Source: Alkalihalobacillus sp. YIM B00296 (GTDB taxonomy: Bacteria > Bacillota > Bacilli > Bacillales > Fictibacillaceae). From it: a DNA stretch of 64,000 bases. The position numbers and the translations under genes are program-made. The DNA lies in assembly GCF_020179385.1 (NCBI RefSeq), contig NZ_JAIBLJ010000003.1, positions 23,098 through 87,097 of the forward strand. The letters run 5' to 3'. The notes beneath the pieces are model-generated. The model worked only from the letters and a program-made list of their open reading frames with translations, was not told the origin of the DNA and made no database searches. Position 1 is the first letter of the stretch, and every line of letters begins with the position of its first letter. Below, piece after piece: positions 51,192-59,233 of the stretch.

Positions 51192-52223
51192 TTATTTTAG
51201 GATCAATTCATCCTCAAGAAATTTCATGATTTTGAACGGTCCTTTACTTCTATTGGAAGTAATTGTGAGGATGATCCCAGGGTTTGGGTAGACTGCCGAA
51301 TGAAAGCTGACCCCTGGATCGTAGCCCATCACGTGGTATTTGGATATCTCCCCTGCCCTTTTGTTGATCCAAATTCCATACCCATAATACACATCCTGTT
51401 TAACTTGAATATGGGGTTTCAATAACATTTTTTTAGCCGGTTCTTCCAACAGCATATTGTTGAGTAAACCTTCCCAGAATTTATTCATATCTGGAGCAGA
51501 GACATACGCCCCGCCATCTGACCCTCCTATTACAGGGATTGAGTAAACATTCGTCCTCCAGGTCCCGTCCTCTTCTTCAATGTAGCCTGAAGCAGTATTC
51601 TTAGGAAGTTGATCCATAGAGAAATACCCCGAATCATGCATCTTGCACCTCTTGAAAATATTCGTTTCAACATAATCGATAAATCGAAGTCCCGTCTTAT
51701 GTTCAATGATCAACCCTAATAAGATGAATCCGGCATTATTATAATGGAATTTCTCACCGGGGTTGAACGCCGTGCTTTTCTCTTGGAACATAGGTAAAAA
51801 ATCTTTCAAATCCCGCAAAAGATACATTGGCTGCTGTTTCCATAAATCCTCAAAGTCGTCCATCTCGGCTTCATCAAAGTAATCAGGAATTCCAGCACTA
51901 TGTGTTAAGAGATGATGGACCGTTACGTTTGTGTCAAAGTTAGGAAATTCAATATCAAGACAGTCTTTCAGACGGCTTTCAAAGGATATTTCTCCTTTTT
52001 CAACCAGTTGAGCAATTGCGACAGCTGTGAAAAGTTTACACCCGGAAGCTATTCCGAATCTTGTATTCAATTCATTCTTTTTTTCTTCTGAACGGTTGGC
52101 ATAACCTGCTGCAAGAAGGATGACCTCTTCCTTGTCCATCTTCATATGGATCGTGCCAGAAAAAGCTTCATCTTCTATGACTCGTTTTAATTTGGGTTCG
52201 ATCATGATATCGTTTTTGACCAT
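51192..52223 (-). CDS. Serine hydrolase, beta-lactamase class C-like
   Basis: 343 residues. The active-site SXXK is SGCK in FGIASGCKLFTAVAI; the usual YXN is YNN in FHYNNAGFILLG, and a GGSDGGAYVSA segment is present. No signal peptide is visible, so it is probably cytosolic. This places it with esterase/D-aminopeptidase-like members (serine beta-lactamase fold) rather than secreted beta-lactamases. The substrate is unknown. ATG or GTG 52223 begins MVKNDIMIEPKLKR with GGAGGC upstream. Confidence 0.85.
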   Translation of the reverse strand: MVKNDIMIEPKLKRVIEDEAFSGTIHMKMDKEEVILLAAGYANRSEEKKNELNTRFGIASGCKLFTAVAIAQLVEKGEISFESRLKDCLDIEFPNFDTNVTVHHLLTHSAGIPDYFDEAEMDDFEDLWKQQPMYLLRDLKDFLPMFQEKSTAFNPGEKFHYNNAGFILLGLIIEHKTGLRFIDYVETNIFKRCKMHDSGYFSMDQLPKNTASGYIEEEDGTWRTNVYSIPVIGGSDGGAYVSAPDMNKFWEGLLNNMLLEEPAKKMLLKPHIQVKQDVYYGYGIWINKRAGEISKYHVMGYDPGVSFHSAVYPNPGIILTITSNRSKGPFKIMKFLEDELILK

Positions 52224-52295
52224 TATGGCTGCCTCCTGAAAAAAATTGTTTCTCAGTTCTTTTCTACAATAAATTGGATTTTCCTTTTGAAAAAT

Positions 52296-52327
52296 AAAAA
52301 CTACACCCGGTTAAAGATGTAGTTTTT
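52296..52327 (-). terminator. Terminator after the 91-aa ORF
   Basis: AAAACTACA / TGTAGTTTT stem with T-rich tail on the minus strand, just downstream of the stop at 52331. Confidence 0.85.
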
Positions 52328-52330
52328 GCT

Positions 52331-52606
52331 TTAGTACATGCTTTTTCCTTCTTCGATCCGTTGTTCCAGCCATACGTGAAGGTCACGGAAACCATCGAGG
52401 GATAGACAGATCGTCTGTTTTTCATTGGATTCGCTGCTCATTTCCAAACAGATATTTTGATCATTTTCTGTGTAAGTGAAAGCGAAATGTTTCTCTTCCC
52501 CTTGAATCTCTTCCTCCCAATTGCACATGTAACACGTTACAAAGTTGATTTTACTGTTCCTGGCAGGCTTCCGATCCTTGAACATTTCCCTTGTATGCTC
52601 AACCAT
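52331..52606 (-). CDS. Hypothetical protein, 91 aa
   Basis: Begins MVEHTREMFKDRKPARNSKI and has a CYMCNW motif near residue 25-30 and a C-terminal amphipathic helix (GFRDLHVWLEQRIEEGKSMY). It may be a small zinc- or thiol-containing domain. It follows the sortase gene by 52 bases on the same strand and ends in a terminator, so it may be the last gene of that transcript. Confidence 0.6.
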   Translation of the reverse strand: MVEHTREMFKDRKPARNSKINFVTCYMCNWEEEIQGEEKHFAFTYTENDQNICLEMSSESNEKQTICLSLDGFRDLHVWLEQRIEEGKSMY

Positions 52607-52658
52607 CGGTACTGGTGACGGAATAGATGGAATCTACGAAAAACGCCGTCGAACGATG

Positions 52659-53315
52659 TCAACGGCTGTTGTTGTTTGTATTACTTTTCAATTCTGCAAT
52701 AAGAACATAACGTTCAGGAGCAGCACCAACAAAATCAAATGGATAACAAGTCGAAACCGTAAGTGTAGCTTGAGGCTTCGGAACAATCACGGTACGATCG
52801 TCCTGATCTACTATTCTTACTTTCCGGACTTTATAGGTGAACTCCCCAGCTGAAGTTTTCACGATCAAGATGTCGTTGATGCCAACCTCCCCTAATTTAC
52901 GAAAGACGGTATCCCTATGCCCTGCAAGAACTGAGTTATCCGTTTCTCCTGGCAGAACACTGCCGGCGAAATGGCCGACCCCTCTTTCCAAATCATCTTC
53001 ATCTGTACCATGATAGATTGGTAAGGTCGCATCAAGCTTCGGGATGATCAGTTCCCCGATCCGTTCACCCTTTTCAGGTCTCTCAGGGTATAGAAGATCG
53101 GCCATTTCATTTAGCTCAGGATCTTTTTTTACCTCTTGCAATTCGCTTTCTGGAGAAGCTTCTACAGTGGAAACTTGCCCTGTTTTAAATAAGAGGTAAC
53201 CCTTTAGAAACTTATACGTATTTGTACTTGAGAGCCAAATCCCACCTACAATCAGTCCGATAGAAAGGGAAAGAAGAACCAATTGCTTGATTCTTCCTTT
53301 GTTCATCTTCTCCAT
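52659..53315 (-). CDS. Class D sortase
   Basis: 218 residues. One N-terminal membrane helix (about 11-30) anchors it outside the cell. Catalytic His133 is in LAGHRDT, Cys190 in TLTVSTCYPF and Arg202 in APERYVL. The fold and motif match class D sortases (B. subtilis YhcS type). It directly follows its probable substrate: the start ATG abuts the substrate's TAA, with an alternative ATG three codons later. The pair should act at the cell wall or on the spore/mother-cell surface. Sortase cleaves between Thr and Ala of the substrate's LPKTA. Confidence 0.93.
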   Translation of the reverse strand: MEKMNKGRIKQLVLLSLSIGLIVGGIWLSSTNTYKFLKGYLLFKTGQVSTVEASPESELQEVKKDPELNEMADLLYPERPEKGERIGELIIPKLDATLPIYHGTDEDDLERGVGHFAGSVLPGETDNSVLAGHRDTVFRKLGEVGINDILIVKTSAGEFTYKVRKVRIVDQDDRTVIVPKPQATLTVSTCYPFDFVGAAPERYVLIAELKSNTNNNSR

Positions 53316-54458
53316 TTACGTATTCTTCACTTTGTAACGGCGATATAAAATGAATCCTAACAATGCTGTGACCAAGCCTGCGGCTGTATTTTCAACATAG
53401 TTCGATGCCGTTTTCGGAAGTTTTGCACCCTTTACTGTTTTGGCAACCGGTTTTTCAACGACTTTTTCTGACTGTTTCAGGTCACTTCCTACTTCCTTTA
53501 CAAATTCAGAATCGAACATATCTGCGGTAAATAGGAAATCAGCAAGAAATTCTCCGTTCTTGTTGTAAAGCTCAAGAAGCAGGTCGTATCCTTGGGGGTC
53601 CTCCATCGCCATCAATGCCTTAAATGAGATTGATTTCACTTCATCCCCTTTTACGAGATAAGATTTTACATCTAACCCGAACAAATCCATCAACTCATTG
53701 AAGATATCCAGTAATTCAGCAATCTGGGCCGCACTCAATTCAGTGGCTGTCTCAAATTCTTCGAATGCCATCATACGGTTGCCAAGGTTGTCCAGCCTTT
53801 CAAGAAAGGCTGGATCCTCATAGTCGATTGTCTCCAGATGATTGAATAACCGATCGAACTCTTCCTGTGTAAAACCGATTTGATTAAAAAGATCATCAAA
53901 CTCTGTCATATCGATTTCGGGACCATTGATATAGAAATCCAACATGAATTCGAGGTCCTCGATTGTTTCATAATTAGCAAGTTCATCATCATTCTCTGCT
54001 AATAGGGCTTCCAATTCTTCTACTGTCATATCATACTGTTTTAGTAGTTCGTCCAAGCTATCATCAGTGATCGGTGTCAATGAATAGAAATATAGATCGC
54101 TATCGAGGTCATCTACGAATGTATAGACATCTAAAATTTCTTCTCCATCCTCCAACTCACCATTTGAAATAAGGAGATCTGTTGCTTCTCCAAATGTCAA
54201 TCCATGTTCATTCAACAATTCATTCAACAATTCTTCTGTCAGGACTGGACCTAGGAAGTCCTTCAATTCATCCATGTCTTCGAAGTCTTCCAACGCCATT
54301 TCATAGAAATCCAGATATTCGATCAATTCATCCTTCATCCATCCGATTTGATCCAAATAATTTTGGAGATCTTCTTCCTCAGGTGCAGCAAAAGCGAAAT
54401 GTGGCATTGCCGTAACACATAAAGCTAGAATTAAAAATGCAGTCAATAAACGTTTCAA
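53316..54458 (-). CDS. Processed acidic surface protein with LPXTA sorting signal
   Basis: 380 residues from TTG 54458, giving the signal peptide (M)KRLLTAFLILALCVTAMPHFAFA; the longer frame has no ribosome site. The mature chain is highly acidic with repeats of pattern like LNELLNEHGLTFGEATDLL, LDELLKQYDMTVEELEALL and FDDLFNQIGFTQEEFDRLF, each about 70-80 residues apart. The C-terminal signal is complete: LPKTA at about 347-351, a hydrophobic helix, then RRYKVKNT. This matches the family of acidic LPXTA proteins that pair with class D sortase in Bacillus. Its function on the surface is unknown. Confidence 0.9.
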   Translation of the reverse strand: MKRLLTAFLILALCVTAMPHFAFAAPEEEDLQNYLDQIGWMKDELIEYLDFYEMALEDFEDMDELKDFLGPVLTEELLNELLNEHGLTFGEATDLLISNGELEDGEEILDVYTFVDDLDSDLYFYSLTPITDDSLDELLKQYDMTVEELEALLAENDDELANYETIEDLEFMLDFYINGPEIDMTEFDDLFNQIGFTQEEFDRLFNHLETIDYEDPAFLERLDNLGNRMMAFEEFETATELSAAQIAELLDIFNELMDLFGLDVKSYLVKGDEVKSISFKALMAMEDPQGYDLLLELYNKNGEFLADFLFTADMFDSEFVKEVGSDLKQSEKVVEKPVAKTVKGAKLPKTASNYVENTAAGLVTALLGFILYRRYKVKNT

Positions 54459-54904
54459 CTCGTTCTTTCCCCCTGAAAATGTAATAATTTCTAGAATAGT
54501 ATAATCCTGAAAACCGTAAAAAGAAAGAACTATTTTTCGGCAAATATTGGCACGGATATTTCGTATCAAAATACTGTCATCATGGGGCTTTAAGCACTTG
54601 CCAATAATAAAGGCTTTGTTAAATAGGAATGTTGATTTTTACAGGAAATCTTCTAAAATGAAATTCGCGACACTCCAGCGGGAAAAACGAGCCAGGCGAG
54701 ACCCCGCAGCGATTTAGATCTTCGACTAACAACCACCACGTCCTGTGGTGAACGTCGAAGCCAGCACATCCTGTGCAAATGAGCGAGGAGGCTTGCGGAT
54801 CGCCCGCGGAAAGGGAGTGAATTTTGCATATATCAACAATGAACTTTAACAGATTCAAATTAAAAAAACAGCTCCGTGTTTTCGAACCTGTTTTTATTTC
54901 TATA
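54459..54904. other. Intergenic stretch with a dispersed repeat
   Basis: 446 bases. A GC-rich repeat fills about 54655-54830. Flanks are AT-rich and contain no open frames with ribosome sites. I see no transposase or target-site duplication. Confidence 0.6.
54655..54830 (-). repeat. Dispersed GC-rich repeat, about 175 bp
   Basis: Markedly GC-rich compared with its neighbours. On the minus strand it contains GGGTCTCGCCTGGCTCG and CCCGCTGGAGTGTCGCGA, shared with 14262-14325. A palindromic part lies at about 54727-54762 (CACCACGTCCTGTGGTG). It resembles the multi-copy, structured, non-coding repeats common in Bacillaceae. Confidence 0.7.
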
Positions 54905-55453
54905 TCATTTTGTATATCGATTGGCATAACTCGAGGCAACTAGAGAGTCCGGCTTGATTTTTGCTTCTATTCCATGCGCTTCGATCCTTGCGACCATCTC
55001 AGCTACGAATTCCCTCGTTTTATTACGTTTTCCTTTCCCGATATCCAGGTGCCCTTCCATTGTAAAACTCGACCCTTTATATACATGGGGCAAAACAATC
55101 TGGACCAGCCTATTCTTCAATTGCTCGTTAAACAGATAAGCAACTTCTTCTGTCAAAGAAGTTTCGATAGAGATCTTCTGGTGGAGATTCCGGATTGCTT
55201 CCGGGTATCGTATCCTTCGATAACAGGCCCAGGCACCCCTGCCGACTCTCTGTATGACTAGCCCAGTGATGAAGACAGTTTCGTTTTGATAGACATGTGA
55301 ATCTGTTCCAATCATGAGTTTATAGTTACCCATCGGTTCTTTTTTCATAAAGGTCACGATGTGCTGGAATACATCTTCAAAAGTCAAATACGGATACGTA
55401 AGGTTCTTAAACGCCATTGGCTGGTCTGCAAAGAAACTGCCATTCACTTGCAT
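54905..55453 (-). CDS. ykuK: YkuK-family ribonuclease H-like protein (DUF458)
   Basis: 182 residues. Core motif KLMIGTDSHVYQNETVFITGLVI and later EGHLDIGKGKRNKTREFVAEMV, then IKPDSLVASSYANRYTK with conserved C-terminal residues. These match B. subtilis YkuK, an RNase H-fold family with putative catalytic Asp in GTDSH and DIG. No biochemical function is established. It starts at 55453 with AAAAGGAGATGG upstream and is a single gene. Confidence 0.88.
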   Translation of the reverse strand: MQVNGSFFADQPMAFKNLTYPYLTFEDVFQHIVTFMKKEPMGNYKLMIGTDSHVYQNETVFITGLVIQRVGRGAWACYRRIRYPEAIRNLHQKISIETSLTEEVAYLFNEQLKNRLVQIVLPHVYKGSSFTMEGHLDIGKGKRNKTREFVAEMVARIEAHGIEAKIKPDSLVASSYANRYTK

Positions 55454-55650
55454 CCATCTCCTTTTGTCGTTTTCTTGTCCTATTAAAATAACCTGACATG
55501 CCCTATATTATTATTTTTAGTTGGTTTTTTCCTGTACGTACACTATACTATTCGCCGCTTATTCAAGGGGTGAACAAGTTAAAAGGTCCTCTTTTTAATA
55601 AATGAATTTGACGGAGGTATTATGCGGGATTTCTTGGAAGATGAAAATCA

Positions 55651-55685
55651 AAAAACCTGAATCAAATGGATTTGATTCAGGTCTT
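55651..55685 (-). terminator. Terminator of the cobalamin operon
   Basis: ACCTGAATCAAAT / ATTTGATTCAGGT stem with TTTTTT on the minus strand. The cblS stop codon lies within the stem. Confidence 0.92.
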
Positions 55686-56387
55686 TATAGTCAAAGGATG
55701 GTATAGGGTGCCGGTTAAATCCCTTATGCTGGAATCAAGTTCAGGGGGATATGAGACGATAAAGCATGTAGCAGGTCCTGCTGATTTGGCCAAATCCACA
55801 TCAGACTCTAAATGTACATCAGGTGACACCCATCTTGAATTCATTTGCGACACCTCATATCGGATCCCTTTAGAACCGACTGGCCAAACGTGAAGATCCT
55901 CTAATTCCAAGACACGTTTGAAAATAGATAATGGAGCAACCTGTTGATTTTGTTCGATCACTTCGGGACCTACTAGAGGACTTCCGATCACAGCAGTTTG
56001 TAACTCTTCAAGTCGGATTTCCTTTTCAGCAGGTATGCCTCTTCCCATCACTACCACACCAACAGCGGACTGATTAAGTGAAAAATTACTTTCTGTACTT
56101 CCTGTGACCTCCACTTGAACCAATTCAAGTTCTGATAACCCTTTTTCTACACCCTTTTTAAGTGATCTCAATGCTTCATCACCACAGAAATTGTGTATAA
56201 CGACAGATATCGGGATTCCTCCAGAAGCCATACATTCTATCACGGCTACACGAAAGGAATGATAGGACACGACGTCATAAGGTACAATGACATCATCTTG
56301 ATCTTTTTCCCCTACAGATCCACTATTATCACTTGTGATGATTAGCTTTTCATCTTCATTAAAGGGGACGATAATCGCATTTCTCAT
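55677..56387 (-). CDS. cblS: Alpha-ribazole kinase CblS
   Basis: 236 residues. An AIR-synthase-like ATP-binding protein: LIITSDNSGSVGEKDQDDV at 15-33 is the nucleotide/Mg motif, followed by YHSFRVAVIECMASGG and GVVVMGRG. In Geobacillus and Listeria, CblS phosphorylates imported alpha-ribazole to alpha-ribazole phosphate, used by CobS as the lower ligand. Its partner CblT is immediately upstream with an ATGA overlap, which strongly supports the call. It is the last gene of the operon. Confidence 0.88.
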   Translation of the reverse strand: MRNAIIVPFNEDEKLIITSDNSGSVGEKDQDDVIVPYDVVSYHSFRVAVIECMASGGIPISVVIHNFCGDEALRSLKKGVEKGLSELELVQVEVTGSTESNFSLNQSAVGVVVMGRGIPAEKEIRLEELQTAVIGSPLVGPEVIEQNQQVAPLSIFKRVLELEDLHVWPVGSKGIRYEVSQMNSRWVSPDVHLESDVDLAKSAGPATCFIVSYPPELDSSIRDLTGTLYHPLTIKT

Positions 56388-56875
56388 TTTCTAGCCTCTT
56401 GTATGTTGTTCTTAATCACCACTGAGTGGAACCGATGGACAAGCAGGAAGGTGATAGCAGTATTGATAATCGAACCAATCAGCAAGGATGGTACGATGGC
56501 AAAATAGAAGGATTGGCTGATCAGATAGATGAATGGTAAAGGAGCGATTAATCCATTTCCAATGATGAAAATCAAACCAGCCCACATCCTTTGACCTTTC
56601 TCGTACAGGATCGCGAATGCCCATACTAAAAAAGCCATTTCCAGAGCGATTATGAAATGGAACGGGCCTAACGGCATTCCCACAAACAAGGAGGAGACGA
56701 GATGACCAATAACAGTCACCAATGCTCCTGACCAGCGACCTATCATTACCGCAGCAACTAATGCTGGAAAGACATCAAGTGCAATGCTTCCTATGATAGC
56801 AGGAATTTTAATGGAAGCTCCAACAACAGAAAGGCCAGCGAAAAGTCCTGATAAGCTGATCTGCTTACTGGTCAT
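56384..56875 (-). CDS. cblT: Alpha-ribazole transporter CblT (ECF S-component-like)
   Basis: 163 residues with five to six hydrophobic helices. Begins MTSKQISLSGLFAGLSVVGAS, then PALVAAVMIGRWSGALVTVIGHLVSSLFVGMPLG, typical of ECF transporter S components. Paired with CblS it imports alpha-ribazole, so 5,6-dimethylbenzimidazole riboside can be scavenged when BluB or CobT are missing. It overlaps both neighbours by four bases (ATGA), so the genes are translated in a chain. Confidence 0.87.
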   Translation of the reverse strand: MTSKQISLSGLFAGLSVVGASIKIPAIIGSIALDVFPALVAAVMIGRWSGALVTVIGHLVSSLFVGMPLGPFHFIIALEMAFLVWAFAILYEKGQRMWAGLIFIIGNGLIAPLPFIYLISQSFYFAIVPSLLIGSIINTAITFLLVHRFHSVVIKNNIQEARK

Positions 56876-57462
56876 TTCTCCTCACTACTCTTTCTCTTTC
56901 CATTCCTGAATACCATAGCACTTCGGACGTACTCCACATCTTTTACACTCATCCGGAAGTTGATCACACGTCCCAGCGCGAAAAAGTAGTCGGATAACCG
57001 ATTCAAAAATTGCAGAGGAATTTCCGGAACATCTTGCTCGGCCTTCATTAAACGTACCACGAGCCGTTCTGCTCTCCTTGTAACTGTTCTTGCAATGTGG
57101 ATCGAAGCTGCAGGTTTAGAACCACCTGGTAGAATGAACCTTTCCAATTCAGGTGCTTCCTCGATGAATGCATCGATTTTATCCTCCAAGTAAGTGATCG
57201 ATTCCTTAGTCAGTTTCATGGCCCGCTTTTTTGAAACGTTCGATAAGTCTCCACCGCAGTCAAATAATTCATGTTGGATTTTTTCGAGGTCTTCGAGAAC
57301 ATCTTGAAAAATATTTGGATCTAGCTCTGTCATGGCTTGGCCGACGAAACAATTTACTTCATCAACCGTCCCATAGGCTTCTACCCTGACATCATCTTTA
57401 TCTACTCTTCCTCCAATCAAGCTTGTTTGTCCTTTATCACCTGTCCGTGTATAGATTCGCAT
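56872..57462 (-). CDS. pduO: Cob(I)alamin/corrinoid adenosyltransferase, PduO type
   Basis: 196 residues, AGGAGG before ATG 57462. N-terminal ATP-binding motif IYTRTGDKGQTSLIGG and YGTVDEVNCFVGQA. The conserved R-x-x-x-R-R-A-E region is IARTVTRRAERLVVRL. It attaches the 5'-deoxyadenosyl group of ATP to cob(I)inamide or cobalamin. B. subtilis YvqK is the analogue. It sits in mid-operon between the CobU-like and CblT genes. Confidence 0.95.
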   Translation of the reverse strand: MRIYTRTGDKGQTSLIGGRVDKDDVRVEAYGTVDEVNCFVGQAMTELDPNIFQDVLEDLEKIQHELFDCGGDLSNVSKKRAMKLTKESITYLEDKIDAFIEEAPELERFILPGGSKPAASIHIARTVTRRAERLVVRLMKAEQDVPEIPLQFLNRLSDYFFALGRVINFRMSVKDVEYVRSAMVFRNGKRKSSEEK

Positions 57463-57474
57463 CTTTTTCTCCTC

Positions 57475-57915
57475 CTACTTGATTCGTTGATTGATTCCAT
57501 ACCATACCAGGTCGACACGTTCAGCTTTTTCCGCCGTATCCTGGTAACACCAACCTGTAACATCCCGCCAAGTGCGGTCATCTTTTTCCAATGGGACAAT
57601 CCCTTTGGAAATGTCTGTCCCGATCAGTATGATCCTGTTTAGGCTGTTCTTGTCTTCCCAACTCTGCCATTTGGCTAATCTTTCATGCCAACTTCTTCTG
57701 CATTCATCCATACCCATTTCAAGGAGGAGTTCTTTGACCCATTGCTCAATCCCTTCAAGGAACAGGAGTTGTTTTCCAAATGTCGAGAGATCATCCGGCA
57801 ATTGGTCATGATGATAAGCCGATACCCACTGGTAATACGATTTACCTTCAATCTGGTAATGTTTTTTCACCCATGATTTTTTGCCATTAAAGGCACCTCC
57901 TGTAATGAAGTGCAT
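57475..57915 (-). CDS. CobU-like protein, short paralogue
   Basis: 146 residues against about 180 for CobU. P-loop-like GGAFNGKKSWV differs from the usual GGxRSGKS. The C-terminal half has GIVPLEKDDRTWRDVTGWCYQ and AERVDLVWYGI, which is the typical end of CobU (GIVP..R.FRD..G..NQ). The middle is diverged and shortened; the catalytic His region is not obvious. Its start overlaps the end of cobC by 49 bases, with its own GGGAGGGG. A complete cobU lies in the same operon (60733), so this copy may have another role. Confidence 0.75.
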   Translation of the reverse strand: MHFITGGAFNGKKSWVKKHYQIEGKSYYQWVSAYHHDQLPDDLSTFGKQLLFLEGIEQWVKELLLEMGMDECRRSWHERLAKWQSWEDKNSLNRIILIGTDISKGIVPLEKDDRTWRDVTGWCYQDTAEKAERVDLVWYGINQRIK

Positions 57916-58472
57916 CGTCCACCCCTCCCTACGGTTCCTTTTTTGAAAGTAAGCTCAAATCCGATTCCATGTGGTACACCCCACTCCCAGAACTCCTTCT
58001 GGATCGGGGCGAAATCCCTCAATAATAACCTGATCACCCCTCCATGTGTCATGACCGCAGCCCTAGGAGCCTTGTCAGCTATCATACATTCCATCACTTT
58101 TGCCCATCCAGCATGGACTCGATCCTGAAATTCTGAAAAGCTTTCACCCTTTGGGGGAGAATGTTTCCAAGGATCTTGCAGCCAATATTCATAATCGGTA
58201 TGACCTCTCAATTCAGAATAGGTTTTTCCTTCCCACTCTCCAAAGTTCATCTCCCGTAATTCGAATAAACATATCCTCTCTTTGTTTGGAAACAGGAGTT
58301 CTGCTGTTTGGACACATCTTCCGGAATCACTTGAGAAAAGAAGATCATATGACCGGGATAGAGGCAGGATGGAACTGGACTCATCGGGACATAATGGCGA
58401 GTCGGACCAACCAAGATATCCCCTCCGTTTATTTTCTTCAGTCAGAGCATGACGGAATAATGCAATAACCAT
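57867..58472 (-). CDS. cobC: Alpha-ribazole phosphatase-like histidine phosphatase
   Basis: About 201 residues. Phosphatase motif ALFRHALTEENKRRGYLGW has His in RHA instead of RHG. The second motif is MTHGGVIRLLLRDF, and there is a SSDSGRCVQTAELLF middle part. CobC removes the 5'-phosphate from alpha-ribazole-P or from cobalamin-5'-P. The start is ATG 58472 or 58484, inside the 3' end of cobS. Confidence 0.9.
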   Translation of the reverse strand: MVIALFRHALTEENKRRGYLGWSDSPLCPDESSSILPLSRSYDLLFSSDSGRCVQTAELLFPNKERICLFELREMNFGEWEGKTYSELRGHTDYEYWLQDPWKHSPPKGESFSEFQDRVHAGWAKVMECMIADKAPRAAVMTHGGVIRLLLRDFAPIQKEFWEWGVPHGIGFELTFKKGTVGRGGRCTSLQEVPLMAKNHG

Positions 58473-59233
58473 ATCGTCATCCATAATATCAATTCAACTC
58501 CTTCTACAGATGCACCTAAAACATCACCTGTAATGCCGCCAAACCACCTGCCTACTTTTGTCCGTATAAAAATAAAACACATCGCCGTGACGATAAGTAT
58601 GATCATGAATGCTGGAAGAGCCTTCATATCCATGAACATAAGGGCTCCAATGGCCAACAGTATATATACGGAATAAATCCCGAACAATGAGGAGGCTACA
58701 GCACTTCCGAAATGATGTGCAAGTCCCTCTTCCTTAGCTGGTTTCACCAGCACGAGAAGGATTCCCATCAAGCCCTTGCTCAAGAATGGCAGGAACACGA
58801 TCGCTAAATACGATGTCATAGTAAGCATTGTTACAATTTCATAAATGAATAAAAATTTAGTACTTAACAAAATGATGACAGAAAGAACCCCGAAGGCTCC
58901 AACTCTCGGATCATTCATGATCTCAAGGCGTTTTTCGATACTACGATATGAAAAATAGGCATCACTTGCATCCATCCAGCCATCCAGATGAATTCCTCCT
59001 GTCAGAATGATCATCATGAGCCAAAGGAAAAAGGCGATAGCAAGACTTGAAAAGGGTGTCCAATGGACGAGAACATAGACAAGGAAAGCGTATGTTAGGC
59101 CCTGAAATAAGCCTAACAGCGGAAAGCTCCTCACAGCTTTCTCCAGGTGATCATCATCCATTGCAACCTCTAACGGTATAGGAATCATCGTGAAGAATTG
59201 CAGATTGATGATAAACCCTTTTATATACTTCAC
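58442..59233 (-). CDS. cobS: Adenosylcobinamide-GDP ribazoletransferase
   Basis: 263 residues from GTG 59233 (AAGGAGAAGG upstream), one base after the cbiP stop. It is a polytopic membrane enzyme with FFTMIPIPLE, then GGIHLDGWMDASDAYFSYRSIEKRLEIMNDPRVGAFGV, the metal-binding signature of CobS. It joins adenosylcobinamide-GDP with alpha-ribazole or its phosphate to give the complete cobalamin. Confidence 0.95.
   Translation of the reverse strand: MKYIKGFIINLQFFTMIPIPLEVAMDDDHLEKAVRSFPLLGLFQGLTYAFLVYVLVHWTPFSSLAIAFFLWLMMIILTGGIHLDGWMDASDAYFSYRSIEKRLEIMNDPRVGAFGVLSVIILLSTKFLFIYEIVTMLTMTSYLAIVFLPFLSKGLMGILLVLVKPAKEEGLAHHFGSAVASSLFGIYSVYILLAIGALMFMDMKALPAFMIILIVTAMCFIFIRTKVGRWFGGITGDVLGASVEGVELILWMTIWLLHYSVML

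Noticed and set aside
54655-54830. Transposable element with transposase
   Set aside because: It is GC-rich and partly palindromic but has no reading frame or clear terminal inverted repeats. It is better called a dispersed non-coding repeat.
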